Shown piece after piece: positions 31,782 to 40,392 of a stretch of 64,000 bases of DNA. A program made the translations under genes and the position numbers. Source of the stretch: CBDCFV01 sp965203835 (GTDB taxonomy: Bacteria > Chloroflexota > Dehalococcoidia > Lucifugimonadales > UBA3495); assembly GCA_965203835.1 (NCBI GenBank), contig OZ241919.1:124001-188000 (forward strand), written 5' to 3'. Position 1 is the first letter of the stretch. Every line of letters begins with the position of its first letter. A model generated the notes under the pieces. That model was not told where the DNA came from and did no database searches. It saw nothing but the letters and a program-made list of their open reading frames with translations.

Positions 31782-33125
31782 CTATCCCCGTATCGTCGCC
31801 GTTCCCTCATAGTCCATTGTCCCCGGCTCCAGCGGAATGTCGGCCCAGCTTTCCGCGTTCATAAACTGCTGCCAACGCAGGTAGAAGTTCCGCTGGTTGC
31901 TCTCCGACGTGTACCGCTCCGACACCGTCCCCGGCAGATCGGGATGCCGCCCGGCGCGGCCCACCCCCATCGAAAGGTCCTGCGGGTACTTTCGCGCCAC
32001 CCGGCTCAAGCCCGACTGGGTAACGCCCCTCCAGTTGTCCATGTCGTCCTGTTCGAACACCCCGGTGACGCCGTTGTAGTTGGCGCTCCCACGCCTTAGC
32101 GCCGTCTTCAACTCCTTGGGCATTTCCTTCTCGTAAAGCACGAAGTGCCAGAATTCCGTTTCCATAGGCCCCCGTGGATGGGCCAACCGGAACCCCAGCA
32201 CCCCGTTGGGGAACAGGCTGTGGTTGCCCAGTTGCAGCCTGCGGGCCCGCAATGTCCCCAGCCGGCGTTCCGCCTCGTCCAGGGTGCCGCGGTAGTAGTC
32301 CTCGAACATCTCTCGGTTCTGCGGATTTATCCCGTGGGTCTGCCGCGCTTGGTCGTCCCGCTCCAGGAACCTCATGGTCAGGGAATGGCCGTTCACGAAC
32401 AGGTGCCGGTTGGTGGACGAAAACTGCTGCTCGTGGGTAAGCCTCGGTATCCCCAAGTGCCGCCCTTGGACGATTATGGTGGACAGGTGGGTCGTGGGAA
32501 CATGGTAGTTGTCCGAGCAGTTGTCCACCGCCGCCTTCCAGTTCAACGGCTCAATCCACTTGATGGGGCCGATGGCCTCCGTACCGTTGTCCAGCCTGTT
32601 GAAGTTCACGTCAAGGCACCAGCGGGCGTCCCCCAAGTACTCCGCCAGCGTCGGCGCGTTCTCGTCCCAGCAGGCGAAAACGATCCCCGCATAGGTCTCG
32701 ACCCGCGCTTCTATCAGCCCCAGCGAACCCCGGTCCAGCCCGCCGTAATAGGCCTCCTCCTCGCCGGGCACGTACTCCAGGCTGCCGTCGTTGGAAAATG
32801 TCCACCCATGGTAGGCGCAGGCGAAGTTGGCCGCGTTCCCCAAGTCCGTCCGCACCACCCGATTGCCCCGGTGGCGGCACATGTTCAGGAAGGCGTGCAA
32901 CTCCCCCTTCCCGTCCCGCGTCAGTATGACCGGTTCCTCCCCCATGTATGTATGGAAGAAGTCGTTGGGCTTGGATATCAGGCTCTCGTGCCCGATCATC
33001 AGCCAAGCCCGCCCGAACACCTTCTCCTGCTCCTCCGCGTAGATGTCAGGATCGACGAATATCCTCCGGTCCAGTTCCCCGGTGACGGGGTCGATGACAT
33101 CGTACTTCTTGTTGACAGCAACCAT
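31782..33125 (-). CDS. Aromatic-ring-hydroxylating dioxygenase, large (alpha) subunit
   Basis: The 447-residue Rieske oxygenase has the [2Fe-2S] ligands CRHRGN and CAYHGW, and a catalytic domain with the non-haem iron site in DNCSDNYHVPTTHLS (Asp...His...His). EQDDMDNWRGVTQSG near residue 375 is typical of the biphenyl/naphthalene-type group. It probably dihydroxylates an aromatic ring. Its start (ATG at 33125) is preceded by CAGGTTGAATC. It is divergent from a luciferase-like monooxygenase, and a meta-cleavage-type hydrolase lies 2 kb away. Confidence 0.93.
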   Translation of the reverse strand: MVAVNKKYDVIDPVTGELDRRIFVDPDIYAEEQEKVFGRAWLMIGHESLISKPNDFFHTYMGEEPVILTRDGKGELHAFLNMCRHRGNRVVRTDLGNAANFACAYHGWTFSNDGSLEYVPGEEEAYYGGLDRGSLGLIEARVETYAGIVFACWDENAPTLAEYLGDARWCLDVNFNRLDNGTEAIGPIKWIEPLNWKAAVDNCSDNYHVPTTHLSTIIVQGRHLGIPRLTHEQQFSSTNRHLFVNGHSLTMRFLERDDQARQTHGINPQNREMFEDYYRGTLDEAERRLGTLRARRLQLGNHSLFPNGVLGFRLAHPRGPMETEFWHFVLYEKEMPKELKTALRRGSANYNGVTGVFEQDDMDNWRGVTQSGLSRVARKYPQDLSMGVGRAGRHPDLPGTVSERYTSESNQRNFYLRWQQFMNAESWADIPLEPGTMDYEGTATIRG

Positions 33126-33341
33126 GATTCAACCTGCCTGTAAAGACGGCGATAGAAGCTCCCGTGCGTACAGTAACAGTATGTCTCTTTCCCACGGCGG
33201 TCAAGTATACCCGGTTATCAGGACTTGCCCGGTCGCCCCATCGGGTATATTCTCCCTGAGACAGACCGTTGCCCTTCTACGCATGGTCAGCGGCTACAGA
33301 CCTGTACCGCAATCCCCAACACCACCCGCACAGGAGGCCCC

Positions 33342-34430
33342 ATGAAATTCGGAATCTTCACCATCGTCCCCTACCACGAGGACTTTACCCAGCAGCAGGC
33401 CCTCACCGAGGCCTTGGAGCAGATACAGTTCGCCGACGAGGTTGGTATCGACGAAGTATGGCTGGGCGAGCACCGCTTCTCCCGCCACGGGCTGCTCTCC
33501 GGCATCTGGTCCTTCATGGGCGCAGTTGCCGGGCGCACCAAGAACATCCGCATCGGCACCGCCGTTATCGTCCTGCCTTTGCACAACCCTGTCCTTGTCG
33601 CCGAGGAAGTGGCTATGCTCGACATCGTCAGCAACGGCCGGCTCAACTTCGGCATCGGCGCCGGCTACCAGCAGCAGGAGTTCGACGGTGTGGGCGTCGA
33701 CATCGACACCAGCCGCGACCGGTTCCACGAGGCCGTCGATGTGATGATCAAGGCTTGGACCGAAGAGACCCTCACCTTCCACGGCCGGTTCACCAACGTC
33801 GATGACGTCTGGGTGCTGCCCAAGCCCTTGCAGAAGCCCTACCCGCCCCTGTTCCAAGCCGTCAGCACCAGCCCCGCCAGCGTCGAATTCGCCGCCAGCC
33901 GCAACATACAGGTCATCGCCGGCGGCCCCACCGACATCATGGGCCAAGCCCCCCAAGTCATAAAGCTGTGGCGTCAGAAAATGGAAGAGCACGGCCACGA
34001 GCACACCCACTTGGACCCGCCCATGTCCAAGTCAATCTACGTCGCCCCCACCGTCGAGGAAGCGGAAAGAGACGCCGCCGAACTGGAGAACTTCTCTTCG
34101 CGGATACTCCGCTCCATCGGCACAGCGGGCGCGCCCATAGGTATGCCCATGGACAAGAACGGCAAAGTCGCCAAGGGCTACGAGCACTGGGCCAACCGCC
34201 AGCGCGACCGCGACCGCCGGGACGACCCGGGCCACGCCGGCCTGCCGCCGCTCCGGGGCACACCCGAGGTAGTGATCGAACGCTTGAAGCAGACCCAGGA
34301 AGCCGGGATCAACCACGTCTTCGGCAACTTCGGCTTCGCCGGCCTGCCCCACAAGAAGGTCATGCGCTCCATCGAGTTGTTCGCCGCCCACGTCATGCCC
34401 CACTTCCAGGACGCCCCCGTCGCCCGGTAG
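33342..34430 (+). CDS. Luciferase-like (LLM) flavin-dependent monooxygenase
   Basis: The 362-residue TIM-barrel flavoprotein begins MKFGIFTIVPYHEDFTQQQA and has FADEVGIDEVWLGEHRFSR, IRIGTAVIVLPLHNPVLVAE, VSNGRLNFGIGAGY and QAVSTSPASVEFAA. It belongs to the bacterial luciferase superfamily, alkanal/alkane-sulfonate monooxygenase-like group, using reduced FMN or F420. The ATG at 33342 has AGGAGG at 33332-33337; the frame remains open further upstream without a family-like sequence. Its likely link is the adjacent ring-hydroxylating dioxygenase. Confidence 0.93.
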   Translation: MKFGIFTIVPYHEDFTQQQALTEALEQIQFADEVGIDEVWLGEHRFSRHGLLSGIWSFMGAVAGRTKNIRIGTAVIVLPLHNPVLVAEEVAMLDIVSNGRLNFGIGAGYQQQEFDGVGVDIDTSRDRFHEAVDVMIKAWTEETLTFHGRFTNVDDVWVLPKPLQKPYPPLFQAVSTSPASVEFAASRNIQVIAGGPTDIMGQAPQVIKLWRQKMEEHGHEHTHLDPPMSKSIYVAPTVEEAERDAAELENFSSRILRSIGTAGAPIGMPMDKNGKVAKGYEHWANRQRDRDRRDDPGHAGLPPLRGTPEVVIERLKQTQEAGINHVFGNFGFAGLPHKKVMRSIELFAAHVMPHFQDAPVAR

Positions 34431-34507
34431 CCCTATGGAAATAAACGGGCAGTCCACAACTAGAGGACTTATAGTCAACTGCCCAATTTCCCGCTATCAT
34501 CGGATGT

Positions 34508-35059
34508 ATGGGAACGCCGGGCACGGAGCCGGAGCGGACGATTGGCGAGAGTTTATCTCTGGAGGAAGCGCGGGAGTCCATTTGGAGTATACCTCCCAAC
34601 CGGATGGCGCAATACTTCGGGCTTTTTACCCTTTTTGCCTCCGCCGGTATCGGCTTCCTGCTCTGGTACGAGATATTCGAGAACACGGCGGACACCCTGC
34701 CGCAGACCGTGCTGTCCATTATTCAAGGTATCGGCCTCAATACAGTGGGTGCCGCCGGTCTGTCAATGCTAACCGTGGAGGGACCGAAGTTTATTATGGT
34801 AATGGCCGATTACTTCACCAAAAAATGGCTTAACCCACTGAAAGAGCGACTGCGCGCCGAAAGAGAACAACTACTCACCGAGAGCCGCTCCAAAGGCCGT
34901 GTCGAGGGCCGTGCCGAGGGCCGTGCCGAGGGCCGTGCCGAGGGCCGTGCCGAGCGTGATGCTGAATGGGAAGCTTGGAACGGGCGGCGGATGGCGGCGG
35001 ATGCGAAGGGAGAACCCTTCAACGAACCTCCACCGGGCTCCAACTCGCTCAACCGGTAG
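34508..35059 (+). CDS. Membrane protein with in-frame RAEG repeats
   Basis: The 183 residues have two membrane helices (about 36-60 FGLFTLFASAGIGFLLWY and 68-90 VLSIIQGIGLNTVGAAGL), then a charged cytoplasmic tail with a run of (G)RAEG units (residues about 130-149). The repeats come from a 12-nt tandem. The sequence after it (DAEWEAWNGRRMAADAKGEP) resembles tails of other small bacterial membrane proteins, but the family is not recognised. Inverted repeats GGGCAGT (34447) and ACTGCCC (34484) lie upstream. Confidence 0.65.
   Translation: MGTPGTEPERTIGESLSLEEARESIWSIPPNRMAQYFGLFTLFASAGIGFLLWYEIFENTADTLPQTVLSIIQGIGLNTVGAAGLSMLTVEGPKFIMVMADYFTKKWLNPLKERLRAEREQLLTESRSKGRVEGRAEGRAEGRAEGRAERDAEWEAWNGRRMAADAKGEPFNEPPPGSNSLNR
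34895..34954 (+). repeat. 12-nt tandem repeat, five units, inside a coding region
   Basis: Units of GGCCGTGCCGAG (first unit has one T). Each unit encodes G-R-A-E, so length changes by replication slippage keep the frame. Confidence 0.9.
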
Positions 35060-35203
35060 CATATATTCAAAGCCAACCACTCCCTTGGGGTAGGTTTCAC
35101 CCCAATGACACGTTGATGAATACGTGACCTGGGTTGCCATTTACTCCCCTATGTAAGGTAATCATCAAGGTGATCCCAAACAATCGGACGGAGTCATGGC
35201 TAA

Positions 35204-36058
35204 GTGACCTCTCCACAATTCACCGAACAGTCCACCAGCAGGACCGTGGTAGTGGACGGCATGAACGTCCACTACCACGACGTGGGTTCCGGCTATCCGC
35301 TGGTGATGCTCCACTCCTACGGCCCCGGCACCACTGGCTGGATTACCTTCCACAAGGTCCTCCCTGCCTTTGCGGAGCACTTTCGATGCATCGTGATGGA
35401 CCTCCCCAACTTCGGTCGCACCGGCCCGGTAGTCTACGACGAACCTCTCCACAACCTCCAAGCCCGCACCGCCTTGGGGCTGATGGACGTTCTGGGCATA
35501 GAAAAAGCCCACCTGCTGGGCAACTCCCAAGGCGGGCAGAGCGCGATGGTACTGGCGATGAAAGAGCCGGAGCGGGTCGACAAGTTGGTTTTCGGCGCGT
35601 GCCACATCCGCACCGGCGGCGACCTCTACCTGATGGGCAACCGCCCGTCAGAGGGCAGCCGCGCCACCCGCGAGGTCTTGGCCGAGGGGCCCAACGCCAC
35701 CCGAGAGACAGTGCGGCGCTATCTACAAGTGCATATCGACGACCCGAACTTGGTCACCGACGATCTCGTGGACTACATCCACGGCAACTTCACCGGCCAC
35801 CCCGACCACATCGAGGCCAACCGGAAGTCAATCAGCGTGCCCTACGACCACGGCGTTGACCTCCCCAACATCACCGCCCCCAGCCTCATCATCTGGGGCC
35901 GCTACGACCGGATGTGCGTCTTCGAAATCGGCATCGCCGCCCTCAACAACCTGGCCGACTCCCGGCTCGTCCTCCTAAACAACTGCGGCCACTGGGTCCC
36001 CTTCGAGAAACCGGAGGAATACACCTCCCACGTGCTGAACTTCCTGCTGGGAAGGTAG
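35204..36058 (+). CDS. Alpha/beta hydrolase, meta-cleavage product hydrolase (MhpC/BphD-like)
   Basis: The 284-residue hydrolase has the nucleophile elbow GNSQGG, the acid DRM at WGRYDRM and the His in NNCGHWVPFEKPEE, matching 2-hydroxymuconic-semialdehyde/HOPDA hydrolases of aromatic meta-cleavage pathways. It cleaves a C-C bond in a vinylogous 1,5-diketone. Its location near ring-hydroxylating dioxygenase genes fits an aromatic catabolic set. The GTG start at 35204 is supported weakly by AAGTGA upstream. Confidence 0.85.
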   Translation: MTSPQFTEQSTSRTVVVDGMNVHYHDVGSGYPLVMLHSYGPGTTGWITFHKVLPAFAEHFRCIVMDLPNFGRTGPVVYDEPLHNLQARTALGLMDVLGIEKAHLLGNSQGGQSAMVLAMKEPERVDKLVFGACHIRTGGDLYLMGNRPSEGSRATREVLAEGPNATRETVRRYLQVHIDDPNLVTDDLVDYIHGNFTGHPDHIEANRKSISVPYDHGVDLPNITAPSLIIWGRYDRMCVFEIGIAALNNLADSRLVLLNNCGHWVPFEKPEEYTSHVLNFLLGR

Positions 36059-36076
36059 CCGGTCTGTGCTTCCCAA

Positions 36077-36475
36077 TCATGCGTGAGCGGACGCTTCCAT
36101 ACTTTCGATGAATTCCTCAAGTTCATCGAAATAACGAGGCATATCATCAAACTCAACGATCCCTTCGTAATAACCGTCAATGTGAAACGTTTGCCGCATG
36201 TCTATGTAGGCTCTTCTCAGGTCTCGGTCCATATACCGGGCGGCGAGATACCTTCTCCCCCAGTCGTTCTCAGGCAGTTCCCCTTCCGAAACCCCTTGAT
36301 TCAGGAAGTAAGCATTTAGGGCTTCCAGGGTGGCCAGCCAACCCTTCCCGCAGGAATTGCGCAGGCCAATCACCGCCGCGCCGCCTTTGGCCTCCTCGGC
36401 CCGGGCAAACTCCTCCCGGGCCGCCTGAAGCAACTCGCGCGCAAGTTGGATACGGTTTACACCAGATTCAACCAC
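36077..36475 (-). CDS. Small helical protein, possibly HEPN-like (DUF5618/PaREP1 type)
   Basis: The 132-residue protein begins MVESGVNRIQLARELLQAAR and contains GGAAVIGLRNSCGKGWLATLEALNAYFL, which is similar to HEPN/PaREP1-like helix bundles where a helix begins ...KGWxA. The rest (AARYMDRDLRRAYIDMRQTF, IVEFDDMPRYFDEL) is acidic and charged. It lies 21 bp downstream of the methyladenine glycosylase-like gene on the same strand. The assignment is tentative. Confidence 0.5.
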   Translation of the reverse strand: MVESGVNRIQLARELLQAAREEFARAEEAKGGAAVIGLRNSCGKGWLATLEALNAYFLNQGVSEGELPENDWGRRYLAARYMDRDLRRAYIDMRQTFHIDGYYEGIVEFDDMPRYFDELEEFIESMEASAHA

Positions 36476-36496
36476 TATTTACTCTTGCCGGTTATT

Positions 36497-36961
36497 TTAC
36501 TTGCTCCGGTTGCAGAACTCCCCATAGTCCGGCACTTCCTCGCCAAGAACGTAGAACCAGTAGTACGTACCGGTGTCTCCCATGTACTTGAACTGTTTCC
36601 GCACATCCTTGAGCGCGGCATAGAAGTCGCTGTGCGACCGCATGTAGTTCTGTATCCCGCCGTACTCCTCGTCCAGTTCGATCAATCGTTGGGCATTATG
36701 CACCGTTGCGGCAATTTTTCGCCGGTTCCGCACTATGGCGGTGTCGGCAGCCAGCGCATCGATCTCCGGCTCGCCCATGGCAGCCACCGTCGCTACGTCA
36801 AACCCCTTGAACCCCGACCGGAACCCGGGCCACTTGCTGGTCACCACCTGCCATGACAGACCGCTCTGGAACACTGCCTTGGTCATCACTTCCAGGTAAT
36901 CGTTCAGGCTCTGTGGCACAATCTGCTCCGGCGCCTCCGGATGTTGGTGCTCGTTGGTCAT
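36497..36961 (-). CDS. DNA-3-methyladenine glycosylase I-like (Tag family) protein
   Basis: The 154 residues show VFQSGLSWQVVTSKWPGFRS, then FDVATVAAMGEPEIDALAAD and IVRNRRKIAATVHNAQRLIE, which match the Tag family helix arrangement around the 3-methyladenine pocket. The usual N-terminal Cys/His zinc ligands and the C-terminal Cys motif are not clearly seen, and the protein is shorter than E. coli Tag (187 aa), so it may be a diverged relative. It is followed by a small helical gene. Confidence 0.72.
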   Translation of the reverse strand: MTNEHQHPEAPEQIVPQSLNDYLEVMTKAVFQSGLSWQVVTSKWPGFRSGFKGFDVATVAAMGEPEIDALAADTAIVRNRRKIAATVHNAQRLIELDEEYGGIQNYMRSHSDFYAALKDVRKQFKYMGDTGTYYWFYVLGEEVPDYGEFCNRSK

Positions 36962-37089
36962 ATAAAAGTATTCCTCGGTTCAGCATTTTGCTCAGACACG
37001 GTCTGGTTGTCTGGGACCACCATCATACTTGAACGACGCTTCACCGCCAAATACCGACGGTTTATAGCACTGCATTGTCCGCCTTATCC

Positions 37090-37118
37090 TTGCCACAACG
37101 CCCCTTAACGGCTAGAGT
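37090..37118 (+). promoter_or_regulatory. Promoter upstream of first FMN 2-hydroxyacid oxidase gene
   Basis: TTGCCA (37090-37095), a 17-bp spacer and TAGAGT (37113-37118), 63 bp before the ATG. The same boxes and spacing recur before the second paralogue. Confidence 0.6.
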
Positions 37119-37180
37119 AGGGAAAATTCGCCGGATGTGCCGGCAACTGGAACTTCAGGCCAGAACTTCAGGAGAAAGTC

Positions 37181-38278
37181 ATGAGTATGGGACCTATCAA
37201 CCTCTACGACTACGAAGCCCGTGCCAAGCTGACCCTGCCCCACAACGAATGGGATACCATCGAAGCCGGCGCAATGGACATGTTCACCACCCGCCGCAAC
37301 AGGGAGGCTTTCGAGGAACTGACCCTGCGGCCCCGTTTCCTCCGCGACGTGGAAGACCGCGACATCTCCACCACCATGCTGGGCGAGGAAATCAGCCTTC
37401 CGGTGTTTATCTGCCCCGCGGGCAGCCACGTCAAGGCCCACCCCGACGGCGAGCTCGCCACGGCCCGCGGCGCCGGGATGTCCAACACCCTGATGATGCT
37501 CAGCACCGCCTGCAATTTCCCGTTGGAAGACGTGTCCGAGGCGGCGTCCGGTCCGCTGTGGTTCCAGCTTTACCACCGGGGCTACGACCTCACCGAGATG
37601 CTGGTCCACCGCGCTGAAGAGGCCGGTTTCAAGGCCATCTGCTTGACCGTCGACACCCCGGTACCCAGCCCCAAGGAGCGGGACCTCCGCAACGCCTACG
37701 TCCGACACCACGAACTCGCCAACTTCCGCGGCCTTGGCCGCGCCGAGACGGAAATCAGCGGCACCGACGAGACCCCCGGCTGGGATGTTTCCTACACAAC
37801 CCCCATAACCTGGAAGGAACTGGAGTGGCTCCGGTCCCTGACCCAGTTGCCCCTTGTCCTCAAGGGCATCCGCACCGCCGAGGACGCCCACGTGGCCGTG
37901 GAGAGCGGCGTCAATGGCATATTGGTCTCCACTCACGGTGGCCGCCAACTCGACATGACTATGGGCGCCATCGAAATGCTTCCCGAAGTCGTGGAGGCGA
38001 CCAACGGCCGCGCCGAGGTATACCTGGATTCCGGTGTGCGCCGCGGCAGTGACGTGGTCAAGGCCCTTGCTCTGGGAGCGAAGGCTGTGGGTATCGGCCG
38101 GCCGCTGTTCTGGGGGTTGGCCCTCAACGGCGCCGAGGGCGTTCACGGCGTACTGGAACTGCTGCGGGAAGAGGTCGACCGGGCCATGGCCTACTGCGGC
38201 CAGACATCGGTCCAGAACCTGGAATCCAACTTGGTCAATATTCCCGAAGGCTGGGGCGCCGGAAGTTTCTCCGGGTAA
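37181..38278 (+). CDS. FMN-dependent 2-hydroxyacid oxidase/dehydrogenase, copy 1
   Basis: The 365-residue TIM-barrel flavoprotein is of the glycolate oxidase/lactate dehydrogenase family. LWFQLYHRGY carries an active-site Tyr, LPLVLKGIRTAEDA the catalytic Lys, and VSTHGGRQLD the base His and substrate Arg, with Thr replacing the usual Asn before His. It oxidises an (S)-2-hydroxyacid to the 2-oxoacid. A tandem paralogue lies 96 bp downstream, and most positions are identical. Each has its own promoter. Confidence 0.93.
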   Translation: MSMGPINLYDYEARAKLTLPHNEWDTIEAGAMDMFTTRRNREAFEELTLRPRFLRDVEDRDISTTMLGEEISLPVFICPAGSHVKAHPDGELATARGAGMSNTLMMLSTACNFPLEDVSEAASGPLWFQLYHRGYDLTEMLVHRAEEAGFKAICLTVDTPVPSPKERDLRNAYVRHHELANFRGLGRAETEISGTDETPGWDVSYTTPITWKELEWLRSLTQLPLVLKGIRTAEDAHVAVESGVNGILVSTHGGRQLDMTMGAIEMLPEVVEATNGRAEVYLDSGVRRGSDVVKALALGAKAVGIGRPLFWGLALNGAEGVHGVLELLREEVDRAMAYCGQTSVQNLESNLVNIPEGWGAGSFSG

Positions 38279-38298
38279 ACGGTAACGACCTCAGCTTC

Positions 38299-38327
38299 TT
38301 GCCATCGCGCCCTTCAAAAGCTAGAGT
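38299..38327 (+). promoter_or_regulatory. Promoter upstream of second FMN 2-hydroxyacid oxidase gene
   Basis: TTGCCA (38299-38304), a 17-bp spacer and TAGAGT (38322-38327), 47 bp before the ATG. It is a duplicate of the copy at 37090. Confidence 0.6.
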
Positions 38328-38374
38328 ATGTCAGATTCGCCCCTTAACGACTGCTCGAACTATAGGAGGTAGTC

Positions 38375-39472
38375 ATGAGTTTGGACCCCATCAACCTGTA
38401 CGACTACGAAGCTAGGGCCAAGTTGACCCTGCCCCACAACAACTGGGAGTTCATCGAAGCCGGGGCAATGGACGAGTTCACCACCCGCCGCAACCGGAGC
38501 GCCTTCGAGGACCTGACGCTGCGCCCCCGCTTCCTGCGGGACATCAGCGAGCGGGACATATCCACCACGGTCCTGGGCACCGAGATCAGTATGCCCGTCA
38601 TGGTCGCCCCCGCCGGCAGCCACATGATGGCCCACCCCGAGGGTGAAGCAGCCACCGCCCGCGGCGCAGGCATGTCCGACACTTTGATGATGCTCAGCAC
38701 TTCCTCCAACTGCAGTATGGAAGAGGTGTCGGAAGCGGCCACCGGGCCGTTGTGGTTCCAGCTTTACCACCGCGGCTACGATCTCACCGAAATGCTCGTT
38801 CACCGTGCCGAGGAGGCCGGTTTCAGGGCCATCTGCCTCACCGTTGATACACCGGCGCCCAGCCCCAAGGAGCGGGACCTCCGCAACGCCTATGTGCGCG
38901 GCCACGAACTGGGCAACTTCCGGGGATTGGGCCGGGCGGAAAGCGACATCAGCGGCACCGACGAGACACAGGGCTGGGACGTGGCTCGCGCCGCGCCTAT
39001 AACCTGGCGCGAGTTGGAGTGGCTGCGGTCATTGACCCAACTGCCCTTGGTGCTCAAGGGTATCCGCACCGCCGAGGACGCCCACATGGCGGTGGAAAAC
39101 GGCGTCGATGGCATCTTGGTGTCTACACACGGTGGCCGTCAAATGGACATGACGATGGGCGCCGTCGAGATGCTCCCCGAGGTGGTGGAAGCCGTCAATG
39201 GGCAAGCGGAAGTCTACCTCGACTCCGGTGTTCGCCGGGGCAGCGACGTAATCAAGGCCCTGGCCTTGGGCGCCCGCGCCGTGGCCATCGGGCGCCCCTT
39301 GTTCTGGGGCTTGGCCGTCAACGGCGCCGAAGGCGTCCACGGCGTATTGGAACTGTTGCGGGAAGAAGTAGACCGGGCCATGGCCTACTGCGGCCAGACC
39401 TCCGTACAGGAACTGGAACCCGCCCTCATCAACATCCCCTACGGCTGGGGCCCCTACAAGACCGCCCCGTAG
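38375..39472 (+). CDS. FMN-dependent 2-hydroxyacid oxidase/dehydrogenase, copy 2
   Basis: Also 365 residues, with the same active-site pattern as the upstream copy (LWFQLYHRGY, LPLVLKGIRTAEDA, VSTHGGRQMD). The start is preceded by AGGAGGT. The two proteins differ mainly in short stretches, for example SLPVFICPAGSHVKAHPDGE in copy 1 against SMPVMVAPAGSHMMAHPEGE here, near the FMN-binding strand, so substrate range may have diverged. The tandem arrangement with repeated promoters points to a local gene duplication. Confidence 0.93.
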   Translation: MSLDPINLYDYEARAKLTLPHNNWEFIEAGAMDEFTTRRNRSAFEDLTLRPRFLRDISERDISTTVLGTEISMPVMVAPAGSHMMAHPEGEAATARGAGMSDTLMMLSTSSNCSMEEVSEAATGPLWFQLYHRGYDLTEMLVHRAEEAGFRAICLTVDTPAPSPKERDLRNAYVRGHELGNFRGLGRAESDISGTDETQGWDVARAAPITWRELEWLRSLTQLPLVLKGIRTAEDAHMAVENGVDGILVSTHGGRQMDMTMGAVEMLPEVVEAVNGQAEVYLDSGVRRGSDVIKALALGARAVAIGRPLFWGLAVNGAEGVHGVLELLREEVDRAMAYCGQTSVQELEPALINIPYGWGPYKTAP

Positions 39473-39580
39473 GACCCGTATCAAAACTTGCTGGACCGCC
39501 CAACCTGACCCACTACCCAACCGGTTGGTCCAGCACTTTACCAATCATTCCCGCGCAGAACCACGTTCCCGCACCTTCCT

Positions 39581-39607
39581 CGTCATTCCCGCGCAGGCGG
39601 GAATCCA
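39581..39607 (+). repeat. Dispersed palindromic repeat, short form
   Basis: CGTCATTCCCGCGCAGGCGGGAATCCA, identical to the core of the 2161 copy; an incomplete fragment (CAATCATTCCCGCGCAG) sits 40 bp upstream. Confidence 0.85.
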
Positions 39608-39625
39608 GGGGAAGGGACGGGACAG

Positions 39626-39658
39626 GCAAAACAAGGCCGCCCCCTAGTTGGGGCGGCC
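39626..39658 (-). terminator. Rho-independent terminator after tenA
   Basis: On the minus strand GGCCGCCCC, loop AACTAG, GGGGCGGCC (a perfect 9-bp stem, 39658-39635), then TTGTTTTG. It closes the minus-strand acyl-CoA operon 38 bp beyond the tenA stop. Confidence 0.75.
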
Positions 39659-39695
39659 AATCACTGACCACCAGCCACTGGTCACTGGCTACCGG

Positions 39696-40352
39696 TCACA
39701 CCGGCCACTGCTCCATGTTGTAGGCCATATCCCAGAACATGTGCTCGTAGCGGCTGCTTATCATGAACGCCTCCCGCATGACCTCCCGCTCCTGCTCCCC
39801 TGCCTCCTGCGCGGCTTGGTCCACGAAGCTCCTCCAAGCATCCACGCTGCTCTGGAGCATCCCCGACACGTAGAAGCTGGTCCACTGGCCGTATAGGGGA
39901 TGCTCCGATTGGCCCAAAGCGTCCTTCAACTCGTGGTACGACCAAGGACAAGGAAGCAGCGCCGCCGCCGTGGGGCCCAGCCCCCACAACGATGCGGTGG
40001 TCAGCATGTGGTTGACATAAGCGTCGTTGGTCGGCGACCGTTTGGCCCGCCGGATATCGTCCATGGACAGCCCTGCTTCGGCGACCAGCTTGTGATGCAA
40101 AGGCCGCTCCACGGGCGTCATTACCCGGTGCGCCAGCTCCTCCAGCGTCCGCGAGTTCGGGGCCTTGGCCAGCGCCATCGAAACCGTCCGGGCAAACCCC
40201 TCCAAGTACAGGTAGTCCTGCGCCAAGTAATATTGGAACTTCTCCAACGGGAGTGTTCCGTCCTTGATCTCCCGCAGGAAAGGCCGGGCGAAGATTTCCG
40301 ACCAGATTGGCTCCGCTTCCGCCCGTAACTGCTCGCTGAAACTCTCCGCCAT
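39696..40352 (-). CDS. tenA: TenA/THI-4/PQQC-family protein
   Basis: The 218 residues show the helical TenA fold: IFARPFLREIKDGTLPLEKF, YYLAQDYLYLEGFARTVSMA, the catalytic Cys in LLPCPWSYHEL and the C-terminal Glu in YEHMFWDMAYNMEQW. TenA enzymes hydrolyse aminopyrimidines in thiamine salvage or act as thiaminase II. The start at 40352 is used because GGAGGAGC precedes it. It is the last gene of the minus-strand operon with TPR, acyl-CoA synthetase, crotonase and CoA-transferase genes, which is an odd context. Confidence 0.88.
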   Translation of the reverse strand: MAESFSEQLRAEAEPIWSEIFARPFLREIKDGTLPLEKFQYYLAQDYLYLEGFARTVSMALAKAPNSRTLEELAHRVMTPVERPLHHKLVAEAGLSMDDIRRAKRSPTNDAYVNHMLTTASLWGLGPTAAALLPCPWSYHELKDALGQSEHPLYGQWTSFYVSGMLQSSVDAWRSFVDQAAQEAGEQEREVMREAFMISSRYEHMFWDMAYNMEQWPV

Positions 40353-40392
40353 AGGTGCTCCTCCTGTGGTTTCTCGGGTCCCGGTATTCGGG

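Noticed and set aside
35085..35105. Hairpin TTGGGGT/ACCCCAA after the RAEG-repeat membrane protein, possible terminator
   Set aside because: The stem is short and no T-run follows, so a terminator call is not supported.
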